This document shows positions 19,623-29,142 of a DNA stretch of 64,000 bases, piece by piece. The number at the start of each line of letters is the position of its first letter. The stretch's first letter is position 1. The notes beneath the pieces are model-generated. The model worked only from the letters and a program-made list of their open reading frames with translations, did not search any database and was not told the DNA's origin. The position numbers and the translations under genes are program-made. This DNA comes from Pedobacter sp. Leaf250. Lineage in GTDB: Bacteria; Bacteroidota; Bacteroidia; Sphingobacteriales; Sphingobacteriaceae. The stretch lies in the NCBI RefSeq assembly GCF_920984735.1, contig NZ_CAKLBU010000001.1, positions 62,001 to 126,000 on the forward strand, in the 5' to 3' direction.

Positions 19623-20009
19623 TTATGGTACAATTATATTCTTTGATTCGCTGCCCCCAAGCATTTTGGCGATTTGTTGCGAAAGGTATTCAATATCGAA
19701 AGGTTTTGGAATAAATACTGTTTCCGGGCAAGCCGTGATTACTTTTTTAATATCCTCATGGGCCGATACCATGATAACGGGGATATTTGTGGAATCTTTG
19801 CTAGCTTTTAGCCTTTGGCATACGTCAATTCCATTTCCATCAGGCAACATTACATCGAGTAGGTAGAGATCTGGAAACTCATCAGATTTTTGCATGAATT
19901 CGCCAACCGTTGCAAATCCTGTAATCGCATAATCTTCTCCTTCGAGGATTAGTGAATAAAGGTCTCTCAGGTCGTCGTTATCTTCAAGTATAAATATCTT
20001 CTTTGACAT
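19623..20009 (-). CDS. CheY-like single-domain response regulator
   Basis: 128 residues, a receiver domain only. Acidic pocket ED near residue 10, phospho-acceptor Asp52 in LYLLDVMLPDG, Ser82 and Lys102 (FIPKPFD) complete the active site. No output domain is present, so it acts by protein contact or phosphorelay. It is upstream of the PAS kinase on the same strand. It is closely similar to the regulator at 39839-40207. Confidence 0.9.
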   Translation of the reverse strand: MSKKIFILEDNDDLRDLYSLILEGEDYAITGFATVGEFMQKSDEFPDLYLLDVMLPDGNGIDVCQRLKASKDSTNIPVIMVSAHEDIKKVITACPETVFIPKPFDIEYLSQQIAKMLGGSESKNIIVP

Positions 20010-20202
20010 GGCTTAGCTATATTTTGATGAACAAGCGCCTGGTTCTTATGTTTGAAAAATGTGTAATAAGGCTATAGATTTTAAAGTTATAGTAAGCTCT
20101 TTGCAGAACTCACTAACATCTTTTGTAAAATCCACCGGTGAGTGCTGCTGCCGCACATTCAAATATAGATTGATTATAGCAACTGGAGAATTGAGAGAAA
20201 TG

Positions 20203-20880
20203 TTATTTTGCCCACTTTGGAAGGATCAAATAACCTTCTTCTGAAGTTCCGATAGCTTCAAATTTATGATCAGTAAAGAAATGCCCAACTAATGCAGCAG
20301 TTATTGCATCGATCTCATCGTGGCTAAGCATTCCATTGCTGAAATCTCCTCTTAAACCAAAATGCTTTAATCCATTAATTAACTGAGGTAAATCTTTTTG
20401 TTTTCTAGGCAGGCCTAGAATATCTTGTGCAGCGCCAGGGAAACCTTCTATTACTGTGTAACCTAAAGATCTGAAAATTTGAGCAAGCTCGATACCCCTT
20501 AAAGTTAACTGCTGCATACTTTTAATGAGCGGGGGATAAGATCTTATACCTCTTTTAGACATGATTCTTTCACAGGTTCTGGTTATTCCAAAGGTTGCCC
20601 TGCCTGGGTCATCATCAAAAACAGATAATCTTCCGAATGGGAGCGAAAGGGGAGAGTCAATTGAAACAATAGTTGGATTTACTGAAATAGTTTTGCTGAT
20701 CAGATCCTCATTGGTAAACAATTTTGAGGTGCTGGCCAAATTGCCACGTAGTGCGCACCAGCCTGAAGCTTTTTTCTCATTACCTGTAAGGTCAATCCCC
20801 ACCGAATGGAGGGATTTTCCTGCTGTAAAATCAGTAAAACTGAATGGCAATTCTTTATCGTAGTCAAAGTCCGTCATCAT
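20203..20880 (-). CDS. DUF429 family protein, predicted RNase H-like nuclease
   Basis: 225 residues. DUF429 is a predicted RNase H-fold family; acidic residues are seen in HSVGIDLTG (strand 1), TIVSIDSPLSLP and LSHDEIDAITAALVGHF near the C-terminus. Its role is unknown. The stop codon is 9 nt from the next gene on the strand (DUF2461), which lies upstream and probably shares its transcript. The N-terminal 25 residues precede the fold and the exact start is uncertain. Confidence 0.75.
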   Translation of the reverse strand: MMTDFDYDKELPFSFTDFTAGKSLHSVGIDLTGNEKKASGWCALRGNLASTSKLFTNEDLISKTISVNPTIVSIDSPLSLPFGRLSVFDDDPGRATFGITRTCERIMSKRGIRSYPPLIKSMQQLTLRGIELAQIFRSLGYTVIEGFPGAAQDILGLPRKQKDLPQLINGLKHFGLRGDFSNGMLSHDEIDAITAALVGHFFTDHKFEAIGTSEEGYLILPKWAK

Positions 20881-20889
20881 ATCACCTCC

Positions 20890-21552
20890 TTAAACCCTGT
20901 TCACAAATTTGTTGAGTTCAAGGCATAATTTCAGCCGTTCAACTATATCATCAAAATTATCTTTTTTGAGGAAATAGGAATCGGCATTATATTTTCTTAC
21001 AAAAAAACCCTTCATCTTTAAGAATTTGGCAGCAGGGTTTTCGCCATCAAAACCAATAGGTACTTTTTGCAAACTTTCCTGAGCTATAATACCATCAGGG
21101 AATGCTGCGTTTAATTTTGGCTCCTCAGCTATTTCCAGCCATTGCTCCAAGTTGTAATCTATTTCCTGGCGTATTTTTTTTAGTTTATCTGGATTTGGTT
21201 GGAAACTACCTGCACCAAAACAGCATTTGCCTGGATCGAGCATTACATAATAAACTGCATTTCCACTTTTTCTTCCGCCACTACTGATAACCGCATACAA
21301 ATAAGTTTTGTAAGGGGATTTATCTTTCGTAAACCTGAGGTCTCTATTTAAACGTGGAATGCAATCTTTAGCCAGCAGATGAGAAGATGCGATTGACGGG
21401 TCGAACTCGCTGATGGAATGAATGAGATCTTGAGTGAATGCTTCAAAATTTTTATAAACTTCGCGATATTCATCCCGATTATCATCAAACCATTCTTTGT
21501 TATTGTTTTTCTTCAGTCCTTTAAGAAAAGTGAAGGTTATTTTTTTTAGCAT
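20890..21552 (-). CDS. DUF2461 family protein
   Basis: 220 residues matching the TIGR02453/DUF2461 pattern: FLKGLKKNNNKEWFDDNRDEY at the start, LNRDLRFTKDKSPYKTYLYAVIS in the middle and CCFGAGSFQPNPDKLKKIRQEID. The function of the family is unknown. It lies between the DUF1905 and DUF429 genes with very short gaps (8 and 9 nt), so the three probably form one operon. Confidence 0.85.
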   Translation of the reverse strand: MLKKITFTFLKGLKKNNNKEWFDDNRDEYREVYKNFEAFTQDLIHSISEFDPSIASSHLLAKDCIPRLNRDLRFTKDKSPYKTYLYAVISSGGRKSGNAVYYVMLDPGKCCFGAGSFQPNPDKLKKIRQEIDYNLEQWLEIAEEPKLNAAFPDGIIAQESLQKVPIGFDGENPAAKFLKMKGFFVRKYNADSYFLKKDNFDDIVERLKLCLELNKFVNRV

Positions 21553-21560
21553 ATTTCAAA

Positions 21561-22037
21561 TTAACGTTTACCGTCCGGTTTGCTGCTCAATTTTTTTATT
21601 GCCAAGAGTATCTTTTTTTCCTGACTGTTCTCGTCATTTTGTGAGAGGATATCTTTGATGATACTTGTTCTTTCCTCTTCGTCCAGAGATTTGAATTTTG
21701 TAAGAATTTCAGCATCCTTGAAACACTCAATGATATCATGTTCATCGGTAAGCTTGTTGTCAGAGTCCTTTTGCATGGTAACCACTACTGTATCACCACC
21801 TTTTTTATTGATTGCTTTTCTGATATCGGCATTCACTGACATATACATATCCAACCCTTTACGTGGTGCTAAATTCATGTTCTTAAATTCATAACCGTCA
21901 ATTGTACCAGAAACCTTGATGTATCCCCACTTGCCCTTAATATCTTTAGAATCTGGGATAATGATGTTATAGGTCCATGCACCATGATTTGGGATATAAT
22001 TTAGCGTCAGTTCTTTGTTTTCTAATAATTCTTTCAT
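21561..22037 (-). CDS. DUF1905 / YdeI-OmdA-like protein
   Basis: 158 residues. The first 95 or so fit DUF1905, a small beta-barrel (GKWGYIKVSGTIDGYEFKNMNLAPRKGLDMYMSVNADIRKAI), and the rest fits the helical OmdA/YdeI tail (FKSLDEEERTSIIKDI...). YdeI-type proteins have been linked to bacteriocin or antimicrobial peptide tolerance in other bacteria; a role here is inference. Confidence 0.7.
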   Translation of the reverse strand: MKELLENKELTLNYIPNHGAWTYNIIIPDSKDIKGKWGYIKVSGTIDGYEFKNMNLAPRKGLDMYMSVNADIRKAINKKGGDTVVVTMQKDSDNKLTDEHDIIECFKDAEILTKFKSLDEEERTSIIKDILSQNDENSQEKKILLAIKKLSSKPDGKR

Positions 22038-22073
22038 AAACCTTTAAGTTTTAAAAAAATGAGTTAAAATTCT

Positions 22074-22484
22074 CTAGCCATTTTTTAATAGTGCTGCTGT
22101 TTGGTTCCTGATAAATGCTTCCTTGTCTTTTTTTACTTCTACAAGCATTGCTTTTCTTTCTAATGGCAACGTAAAATATTTATCAGCCCATATATTGATT
22201 TCGATCATTACGGGAAGCAGATCGACCCCTTTCTGGGTTAGTTTATATAAGACCTTGGCTTTGCTCTCCGGGTGGTCTTGTTTGGAGATTAAACCATTTG
22301 TTTCTAGCATCAGTAGTCGTGAAGCAAGAATATTGGTTGCTATCTTTTCATCCGATTTGAGGAAGTCGCCGTAAGTACATTGTTTAGCAAACATGAGATC
22401 TCTAATAATAAGTAATGACCATTTATCTCCCCAAATGTCTAGTGAGCTGCTAATAGGGCAATCAGACCTTTTTTTTGTATCCAT
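22074..22484 (-). CDS. HxlR-family transcriptional regulator
   Basis: 136 residues from ATG 22484 (MDTKKRSDCPISSSLDIWGDKWSLLIIRDLMF), the normal HxlR start; an upstream in-frame start at 22553 would run through the promoter region. The winged helix has the conserved cysteine at position 9 region (CPISSSL) and the YGDF...IATNILASRLLMLETNGLI recognition part. HxlR proteins often sense quinones or electrophiles. It is divergent from an SDR/quinone-oxidoreductase operon that it very likely controls. Confidence 0.9.
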   Translation of the reverse strand: MDTKKRSDCPISSSLDIWGDKWSLLIIRDLMFAKQCTYGDFLKSDEKIATNILASRLLMLETNGLISKQDHPESKAKVLYKLTQKGVDLLPVMIEINIWADKYFTLPLERKAMLVEVKKDKEAFIRNQTAALLKNG

Positions 22485-22505
22485 CGTAAATAAATTTATT
22501 AAAAT

Positions 22506-22554
22506 CACTTGCAAATTGAAAGTTGTTAATATATTTGCACTTGCAAAATGCAAG
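22506..22554. promoter_or_regulatory. HxlR operator and divergent promoters
   Basis: A perfect palindrome CTTGCA-AAA-TGCAAG at 22540-22554 sits just after a perfect plus-strand -7 TATATTTG (22530-22537). A second half-site, CACTTGCAAA, lies at 22506-22515 next to a minus-strand -7 candidate (TCAATTTG, complement of 22512-22519). Both promoters would be blocked by one regulator, which fits autoregulated HxlR control. Confidence 0.65.
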
Positions 22555-22583
22555 CAAATTTACGTAATTAAATTATATATGCA

Positions 22584-23312
22584 ATGAAAACAACAGGAAA
22601 TACAGTATTTATCAGCGGCGGCAGTGCCGGTATTGGTTTGGCAATTGCCAAAAAATTAAGTGCTGCTGGTAATAAAATAATCATTAATGGCCGTGATGAA
22701 ACACGTCTTCAAAATGCATTAAAAGAATTGGATCATGCAATAGCCATTCAGGGCGATTTATCGATAGCAGCAGACAGAATTCGCATTGCTGAAAACCTGA
22801 AAGTAAACCATCCAGAGGTTAACATCATCATCAATAATGCAGGTGCCGCCTTTATGAATGATTTAAGCGATAGCAAAAATAACGCTGCTGACAAAGCATA
22901 TCAGGAAATGAATACCAATTACATCAGTGTGATTGATTTTACTGCATTAACTTTGCCTCTGCTTTTACAACAGGCGGAAGCAGCAATTGTAAACGTTTCT
23001 TCTATCGCTGTATTCAGATCGAATAAATATCTCCCAACCTATTCGGCAAGTAAATCGGCATTGCATAGCTATACGCAGGGATTACGGGATACATTTTCAG
23101 AGAACAATAATTTACATATTTACGAACTTTACCCGCCTTTGGTAAATACTGATTTTTCTGCAGAAATTGGTGGTGCAAATGGAATTTCACCATCAGAAGT
23201 AGCAGATGAACTGTTCGTTGCATTGGAAAAAAATCAATTTGAAGTTCCAGTTGGGGATACAAAGAAAATCCACGAATTAATTGTTCCAATTACAGAAAAT
23301 GTTCCGCATTAA
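22584..23312 (+). CDS. Short-chain dehydrogenase/reductase
   Basis: 242 residues, classical SDR. NAD(P) motif GGSAGIGLAIA near the start, NNAG at about 85-90 and the catalytic YSASK with the upstream serine in VNVSSIA. It resembles DltE-type oxidoreductases. It is the first gene of a three-gene operon under the HxlR operator; the substrate is unknown. Confidence 0.88.
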   Translation: MKTTGNTVFISGGSAGIGLAIAKKLSAAGNKIIINGRDETRLQNALKELDHAIAIQGDLSIAADRIRIAENLKVNHPEVNIIINNAGAAFMNDLSDSKNNAADKAYQEMNTNYISVIDFTALTLPLLLQQAEAAIVNVSSIAVFRSNKYLPTYSASKSALHSYTQGLRDTFSENNNLHIYELYPPLVNTDFSAEIGGANGISPSEVADELFVALEKNQFEVPVGDTKKIHELIVPITENVPH

Positions 23313-23324
23313 TTTTAAGAAGTA

Positions 23325-24092
23325 ATGTATTTAAAGGGAAAAACAATACTCATCACAGGAGGTGGTTCGGGTATAGGACTAGAAGCAGCAAAGCAATTTT
23401 TAGAAATCGGCGTCAAGGTTATCATTACGGGCAGAAATCAGGACAAATTAAATGCTGCAAAGAAATTATACCCCAATTTAATCGCTATACAAAGTGATGC
23501 AGGAAATGAAGCAGATGCCAAATTACTTTTTGACAAAGTTAGAGATTTAGGCGGCATTGATATACTGTATAATAATGCAGGAGTTGGCATTCCGCCAATT
23601 AATTTAGGGATGCCAAATGACAAACATCTTAAAGGTGCCATTTATGAAATGGAGGTCAATTATTTTGGCGTCATCCGCCTGAACAATCTCTTTATGGAAA
23701 TGCTTAAATCAAAAGAAGAAGCAGCCATCATTAATACAACTTCTATCCTGAGTATTGTCCCATCGATGATAGAGGCTACTTATTCGGCATCAAAATCTGC
23801 ATTGGCCTTCTACACAAAGTCCTTAAGAGGACATTTACAAATTTTGAACAGTAATGTAAAGGTTTTTGAATTGCTACCGCCACTGGTAGATACGGAAATG
23901 GTTGCAGACCGCGATGATAAAAAAATAAGTCCCGAGAAATTAGTAAAAGAACTGATTAGGGGATTAGAGAAAAACCAATATACCATTCGCGTAGGCGATA
24001 CAAAGCTGATCAATGTATTAAACCGACTTTTTCCTAAATTGACATTTAGACTAATCAATCCAAAGAAATCAGATTCAGCATTAAAATCATAA
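23325..24092 (+). CDS. Short-chain dehydrogenase/reductase (second)
   Basis: 255 residues; GGGSGIGLEAAKQF cofactor motif, NNAGVGIPP, and YSASKSALAFYTK catalytic motif with the serine in NTTSILS. It is a divergent paralogue of the preceding SDR, 12 nt downstream, and probably arose by tandem duplication. Confidence 0.88.
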   Translation: MYLKGKTILITGGGSGIGLEAAKQFLEIGVKVIITGRNQDKLNAAKKLYPNLIAIQSDAGNEADAKLLFDKVRDLGGIDILYNNAGVGIPPINLGMPNDKHLKGAIYEMEVNYFGVIRLNNLFMEMLKSKEEAAIINTTSILSIVPSMIEATYSASKSALAFYTKSLRGHLQILNSNVKVFELLPPLVDTEMVADRDDKKISPEKLVKELIRGLEKNQYTIRVGDTKLINVLNRLFPKLTFRLINPKKSDSALKS

Positions 24093-24100
24093 TCATCAGA

Positions 24101-25102
24101 ATGAAAGCATATACAATTAGTAAATACGGAAAAAAAGAAACGTTGCACCTTAACGATGTGCCGGTTCCTCAGCTAAAAGATAACGATGTGTTGATAGAGG
24201 TTCATGCAGCTGGGCTAAATCTACTGGATGCTAAAATAAAATCTGGGGAGTTTAAACGGATTTTACCTTACAGGCTACCGCTGATTTTGGGGCATGATGT
24301 GGCAGGTGTGGTAACCAAGATTGGAAAAAATGTAAAAAAATTCAAGCTGGGCGATGAAGTGTATTCAAGACCTGCAGATTTTCAGATTGGTACATTTGCA
24401 GAATTTATTGCTGTACATGAAAATGATGTTGCCTATAAACCCAAAAATTTAACAATGGAAGAAGCAGCATCCGTTCCATTGGTTGCATTGACTGCCTGGC
24501 AGGCGCTGGTAGAAAAGGCAAATCTTAAAAAAGGGCAAAAAGTTTTCATTCAGGCAGGTTCGGGTGGTGTAGGCACCATTGCCATTCAATTGGCGAAACA
24601 TTTGGGTGCTACAGTTGCTACCACGGCTAGCGAGAAAAGTTTTCCTTTACTTAAAACTCTTGGTGCAGAAGTGCTGATTGATTATAAAACTCAGGATTTT
24701 GAGGATGTACTAAATGATTATGATGCCGTATTAAATAGTCAGGACACGAAAACACTTGAGAAATCAATCCATATCTTAAAAGCCGGAGGAAAAGCAATAT
24801 CTATTTCAGGTCCGCCGACACCAGAATTTGCCAAAGAAGCTGGGGTATCTTGGTTTGTTAAAATAATTCTAACCTTTCTCAGTAGCAATATCCGCAAGAA
24901 ATCAAAAAAACAAAATGTTAATTATGCTTTTTTATTTATGAGGGCAGATGGTGAGCAATTAAGTAAAATCACTGCGCTTATAGAGGCGGGTGCGATAAAA
25001 CCAATTGTGGATAAGGTTTATCCTTTTGAGCAAATCAACGAAGCATTGGCTTATGTGGAAAGCGGACGTGCTAAAGGAAAAGTAGTTGTGAAAGTGAAGT
25101 AG
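24101..25102 (+). CDS. Zinc-independent quinone oxidoreductase-like MDR protein
   Basis: 333 residues of the medium-chain dehydrogenase fold. GroES-like N-terminal half with GHDVAGVVTKIGKNV, then the Rossmann half with VFIQAGSGGVGTIAIQLAKHLGATV. The structural-zinc cysteines are absent, as in NADPH:quinone reductases. Its start overlaps the antisense shadow only. With HxlR control this suggests a response to quinones or reactive aldehydes. Confidence 0.88.
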   Translation: MKAYTISKYGKKETLHLNDVPVPQLKDNDVLIEVHAAGLNLLDAKIKSGEFKRILPYRLPLILGHDVAGVVTKIGKNVKKFKLGDEVYSRPADFQIGTFAEFIAVHENDVAYKPKNLTMEEAASVPLVALTAWQALVEKANLKKGQKVFIQAGSGGVGTIAIQLAKHLGATVATTASEKSFPLLKTLGAEVLIDYKTQDFEDVLNDYDAVLNSQDTKTLEKSIHILKAGGKAISISGPPTPEFAKEAGVSWFVKIILTFLSSNIRKKSKKQNVNYAFLFMRADGEQLSKITALIEAGAIKPIVDKVYPFEQINEALAYVESGRAKGKVVVKVK

Positions 25103-25538
25103 AGCTATAGGCTTTTTACACTAGAGTTTTGGAGAATTGTATATTTCAAGAATTTCGCCTGTAAAAATAATCCGAATCACGTGCTATCGAAAACCTTAGT
25201 TCAGCATTGCTCATAACTATTACATCTCGCAATTTTTGATTTGATATATTCTGATCAAGGTGATTTAATAGCGTATTATCTTGTTTTTTGATACCTTATT
25301 ACATGATTTTATTTTTTTTCTAATCCTCAACTTACAGTCTTGATAAAGAAAAAATAGAGCTTTAATGTTCATACTATTCTTACAAATTTGTGCCATACTT
25401 CAACATAGCCTTGCAACCCGGTAAGGCTTTTTATTTTTAGATTCCATTTTAAATAAATTCTAAACGATTTATCTCTGAAACATATTTTTGAATGTTGGGT
25501 TTAAAAGTTAGTTTTGTAATATTAACCAAATATATTTT
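25103..25538. other. Intergenic gap with terminator and promoter
   Basis: 435 nt. A hairpin AGCCTT (25407-25412) / AAGGCT (25423-25428) with a following T tract is an intrinsic terminator. A promoter for the next small gene is likely at 25486-25516 (TTTTG, 18 bp, TAGTTTTG at 25509-25516). Nothing else was found. Confidence 0.55.
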
Positions 25539-25751
25539 ATGAGCAATATATCTGATCCAAAACCCAACAAAAGGGTAGATAGGGTAGAAAATGAGCATAA
25601 GAAAATTAATGAGCCCTACAGTTCAACCACGAAACGAAAATTTGAAGGTTGGCCAATTCTGTGGATTTTAATTGCACTGTTAATGGTGTTCTTAATTCTC
25701 TGGTATACAGGAACTACTAAAGATATTTTAAAGTGGATTGATGGAAGATAG
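25539..25751 (+). CDS. Small single-pass membrane protein
   Basis: 70 residues: a polar, charged N-terminal half and one membrane segment (about 40-60, WPILWILIALLMVFLILWYTG). It has its own TAnnTTTG promoter (25509-25516) 22 nt upstream. No family is recognised. Confidence 0.65.
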   Translation: MSNISDPKPNKRVDRVENEHKKINEPYSSTTKRKFEGWPILWILIALLMVFLILWYTGTTKDILKWIDGR

Positions 25752-25842
25752 CTTGAACAAGCTTTTATCATACCAGATTTTAGGAGTTTATTCTGAATGT
25801 TAATCTACTAATGAGCGTTAATTTAGAGTTTAATTTGTGTGC

Positions 25843-25956
25843 TTAAAATTTATCATCGTCGCTTGGAATTTGCTCAGCCGAGAAATAACAATATAACATA
25901 AGACCAAAAGATAATAAGTAAAATGCTGCAGTAATAATTAGGAATGTGCTCATCAT
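25843..25956 (-). CDS. Small membrane protein, 37 residues
   Basis: ATG 25956 (or the next codon, also ATG) to TAA 25843. The product MMSTFLIITAAFYLLSFGLM... is one hydrophobic helix with an acidic tail ending SAEQIPSDDDKF, a shape typical of small subunits or regulators of membrane complexes. No clear Shine-Dalgarno was seen, as is common in this phylum. Function unknown. Confidence 0.45.
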   Translation of the reverse strand: MMSTFLIITAAFYLLSFGLMLYCYFSAEQIPSDDDKF

Positions 25957-26376
25957 GTTGATTATTTGGTTAGTGTAATTATAGCATTAAGTTATCGTAA
26001 ATATTATAGTGGAAACGCCAATTTATATTTAAAATTATTAACAACAGTAAAATTTATGTTGAAAACTGTGTATTTAGTTTTATTGTTCTGTAAAATTTAA
26101 CTTCATCTGCAACCGATTTTGGTATTGATGATTTACAAGGGTTACGGATCAATATTAATGCTTTTAGTAAGAGACTATACTTATCTAATTCGTTTTATGG
26201 ATTGATTATCTGTCTCAATTGCCCCCTTATTATGACCTTTTTAGCAATATCATATTTTAGATATTCGATTAATTTTATTTCATCATTAAAAAAGATCGAT
26301 TATGATGGCACAGCCAATATGGTTTTATAAATCTAAATGCATAGCCACATCAATTTAATTCTGAAGAGTAATATCA
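25957..26376. other. Gap with nothing recognised
   Basis: 420 nt of AT-rich DNA between the minus-strand small membrane gene and the DUF1579-like gene. No ORF, RNA or repeat with support. Confidence 0.4.
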
Positions 26377-26784
26377 ATGAGAAACGAAAAATTAAATCTT
26401 TTGCAACCATTTGTTGGCAATTGGGTTACAAATGGGCAAACTGCTGATGATAAAAATATTGTGGGTACAGATATATATAAATGGATTGATGGTGGTTTTT
26501 TTATGGTACATAATGTTGATATTCAAATAGGAAATGAACATATCAGCTCGGTCGAAATAATACATTATGATAATCTGGAAGATGTTTTTCGGACACAATC
26601 TTTTGGCAGTGATGGATTGATATCAATATCCACAATAAAAATATATGATGACATCATTCTCATATTTGCAGATCATCAGCGGTTTCAAGGCAAATTTTTG
26701 AAAAATAAAATCGTTGGTATTTGGGAACATCGCGTTAAGGATGAATGGCAGCATTTGATGAACATTCAATTAACTAAACAATGA
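26377..26784 (+). CDS. DUF1579-like protein
   Basis: 135 residues resembling the DUF1579/lipocalin-like pattern: LLQPFVGNWVTNGQT, then YKWIDGGFFMVHNVDIQIG and SVEIIHYDN. These usually bind small ligands; the role here is unknown. It stands alone, with gaps on both sides. Confidence 0.65.
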   Translation: MRNEKLNLLQPFVGNWVTNGQTADDKNIVGTDIYKWIDGGFFMVHNVDIQIGNEHISSVEIIHYDNLEDVFRTQSFGSDGLISISTIKIYDDIILIFADHQRFQGKFLKNKIVGIWEHRVKDEWQHLMNIQLTKQ

Positions 26785-26985
26785 TGCCTATTAGGAAGTA
26801 ATGGATATATTCAAATTAAATTTATCTTCTACTTCCTGGTAAAATGATTATAGATTCATCGTTTTACAAGAAAATAGGGTAAATAAAAGAAAAGGTTGTT
26901 TTATGATTTTGAAGACATTAATTAAAACAGGAAGCATTAAGATAATTCGGATCAGGTGTGAATAATAATCAAACTTAAAATAAAT

Positions 26986-27366
26986 ATGAAAATTGCAGTA
27001 ATTATTATCCGCGTATTATTGGGAGGCATGTACATTTTTGCTTCAGTACCCGTGCTTTTTAACATTCCAATGGGAGAAATGCCTAAAATGACCGCCGACC
27101 AAACTACATTTATGTCGGGAATTATGGTGGCGAAGTACTTATTTCCTTTAATTAAAGGAACCGAATTGGTGGCAGGTTTAATGCTATTGGTAGGTAGAAC
27201 TGCACCATTGGCTACCATCATTATTTTTCCAATCACACTCAATATATTCCTCTACCATGCATTTCTAGGTCCTAAAGAGTTGCCAATGGTCGGTGTAATG
27301 TTGTTATTTAATTTATTTTTATTTTATGCGTATCGCCAAAAATATTTGCCTATCATTTCTAAATAA
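26986..27366 (+). CDS. DoxX-family membrane protein
   Basis: 126 residues, four hydrophobic segments. The first, IIIRVLLGGMYIFASVPVLF, and LIKGTELVAGLMLLVGRTAPLA are typical for DoxX/SURF4-like proteins. No catalytic function is established for the short bacterial versions. Confidence 0.8.
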   Translation: MKIAVIIIRVLLGGMYIFASVPVLFNIPMGEMPKMTADQTTFMSGIMVAKYLFPLIKGTELVAGLMLLVGRTAPLATIIIFPITLNIFLYHAFLGPKELPMVGVMLLFNLFLFYAYRQKYLPIISK

Positions 27367-27467
27367 AATTTTGGGATAAAAAAACTTTCTCATACTTTTT
27401 TGCTTTATTTATTGTTTCACTATACAAGATGATTATCTATCTTTAAAAACTAACTAGAAATAAAAAT

Positions 27468-27899
27468 ATGAGAAAGTTCCCATTCTTAATGCTACTTTTT
27501 GTAGCTGTATCATTTTCAGCATTGGCACAAAACAAAGATGCAATTGTTGGTAAATGGCTCAATCCATCAGGCGAAGGACAAATTGAGATCTATAAAAAAG
27601 GCGATAAATATTATGGCAAATTAGCTTGGATTAAAGAGCCTAATTTAAATGGAAAACCAAAATTAGATGCTAAAAATCCCGATGCTTCTTTGCAAAAAAG
27701 ACCTCTGTTAAACTTAGAGATTTTAAAAGATTTTGTTTATGAAGATGGAAAATGGACTGACGGAACAATATATGATCCGAAAAGTGGTAAAAATTACAGT
27801 TGCAATATGACTTTGAAAGGGAACGATGTTTTAAACGTTAGAGGTTATGTTGGAATTTCATTACTCGGCCGATCGGAAACATTTAGAAGAGTTAAATAA
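27468..27899 (+). CDS. DUF2147 secreted protein
   Basis: 143 residues with a signal peptide (MRKFPFLMLLFVAVSFSALAQ). The mature part fits DUF2147: IVGKWLNPSGEGQIEIYKKGDKYYGKLAWIKEPN and YDPKSGKNYSCNMTLKGNDVLNVRGYVGISLLGRSETF. A periplasmic or outer-membrane-facing role is likely but unknown. The next gene follows after 3 nt. Confidence 0.88.
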   Translation: MRKFPFLMLLFVAVSFSALAQNKDAIVGKWLNPSGEGQIEIYKKGDKYYGKLAWIKEPNLNGKPKLDAKNPDASLQKRPLLNLEILKDFVYEDGKWTDGTIYDPKSGKNYSCNMTLKGNDVLNVRGYVGISLLGRSETFRRVK

Positions 27900-27902
27900 A
27901 TA

Positions 27903-28922
27903 ATGATGAAAAAAATAATATGGTGCCTTTTAATGGCACCTTTTTTTTGCGCCGCACAATCGTACTCTTTAAAACCGTTAAACGAAAATACTAAAACCAG
28001 TATTCGTGGTTTAAGTGTTTTGAGCGATAAAATTATCTGGGCAAGTGGAAGCAATGGATCAGTAGGGAAAAGTACTGATGGTGGTGTGCACTGGCAATGG
28101 CTAAAACCAAAGGGATACGAAAAACTCGATTTTAGAGATATTGAAGCTTTTAATGAACAGCAAGCCATTATTGTTAATGCTGGTTCGCCAGCTTATGTTT
28201 TGAAAACAACTGATGGCGGCTTAAATTGGACTGAACATTATAAAAACGTCGATTCGGCCATTTTTTTAGATGGGTTGGATTTTTGGGATAAAAAAAGGGG
28301 CATCATATTTGGCGATCCAATAAATAACAAAATGCAATTGCTAAAAACTATTGATGCCGGTAAAACCTGGATTGATATTTCATCAAACCTAAAACTTGCG
28401 TTGGCAAATGGCGAAGCTGGTTTTGCTGCAAGTGGAACCACTATTAAAACACTAGACGGCGGTAAAGTTTGGATTTCAACTGGCGGTATGGCTTCAAATA
28501 TTTATTACTCTGCAGATTATGGCCAAAACTGGAGTGTTTTTAAATGTCCAATTTGGCAAGGCGAACAAACTATAGGTCCGTTTTCAATGGATTTTTTTGA
28601 TGCAAAAACTGGTGTGGTTGTAGGTGGAAATTATGTACAGGATAAGCAAAACACCAATAATGTGCTATTAACCTATGATGGAGGCCAAACCTGGCAAAAA
28701 CCTATAGTGCCGGTTTCAGGTTATCGCTCTGGAGTTACCTATATTAATGCTAAAACGCTTGTAGCAACAGGTACATCAGGAACTGATTTATCTATTGATG
28801 GTGGTAAAAACTGGAAGCATATTTCAGATCAAAGTTTCAATGCAGTTCAAAAGGCTAAAAAAGGTAATGCCATAATTTTAGCTGGAGAAAAGGGTTCTAT
28901 TTATCAATTAAGCCTAAATTAA
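27903..28922 (+). CDS. YCF48-like beta-propeller secreted protein
   Basis: 339 residues with a signal peptide (MMKKIIWCLLMAPFFCAAQS). Seven blade motifs of the BNR/YCF48 type are visible: STDGGVHW, TTDGGLNW, TIDAGKTW, TLDGGKVW, SADYGQNW, TYDGGQTW and SIDGGKNW. YCF48 helps photosystem II assembly in phototrophs; in Bacteroidota such proteins are unassigned exported propellers. Likely co-transcribed with the DUF2147 gene. Confidence 0.88.
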   Translation: MMKKIIWCLLMAPFFCAAQSYSLKPLNENTKTSIRGLSVLSDKIIWASGSNGSVGKSTDGGVHWQWLKPKGYEKLDFRDIEAFNEQQAIIVNAGSPAYVLKTTDGGLNWTEHYKNVDSAIFLDGLDFWDKKRGIIFGDPINNKMQLLKTIDAGKTWIDISSNLKLALANGEAGFAASGTTIKTLDGGKVWISTGGMASNIYYSADYGQNWSVFKCPIWQGEQTIGPFSMDFFDAKTGVVVGGNYVQDKQNTNNVLLTYDGGQTWQKPIVPVSGYRSGVTYINAKTLVATGTSGTDLSIDGGKNWKHISDQSFNAVQKAKKGNAIILAGEKGSIYQLSLN

Positions 28923-29005
28923 ATTAATGTTAATTTGTAACAGAAGCACCAATCTTCGTTCTAAATATTAAAATAAAATTTCTGATTGGTCACATTTAAG
29001 TACGA

Positions 29006-29013
29006 TAATTTTG
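29006..29013 (+). promoter_or_regulatory. -7 promoter element of the ter operon
   Basis: TAATTTTG fits the consensus exactly, with TTG at 28986-28988 17 bp upstream. It lies 129 nt before the first ter gene. A weaker element, CAATTTTG, lies at 29094-29101. Confidence 0.5.
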
Positions 29014-29142
29014 TTTCTTTGCTTTATCTAAATTTCAAAAACAAAAGCTTATCTGTGATAAAACTTACAATCAAAGATTTCTAATTCTACAATCAATTTT
29101 GTAATATTAGAATTTTATAATACAGATTAGGAAACAGGCAAA

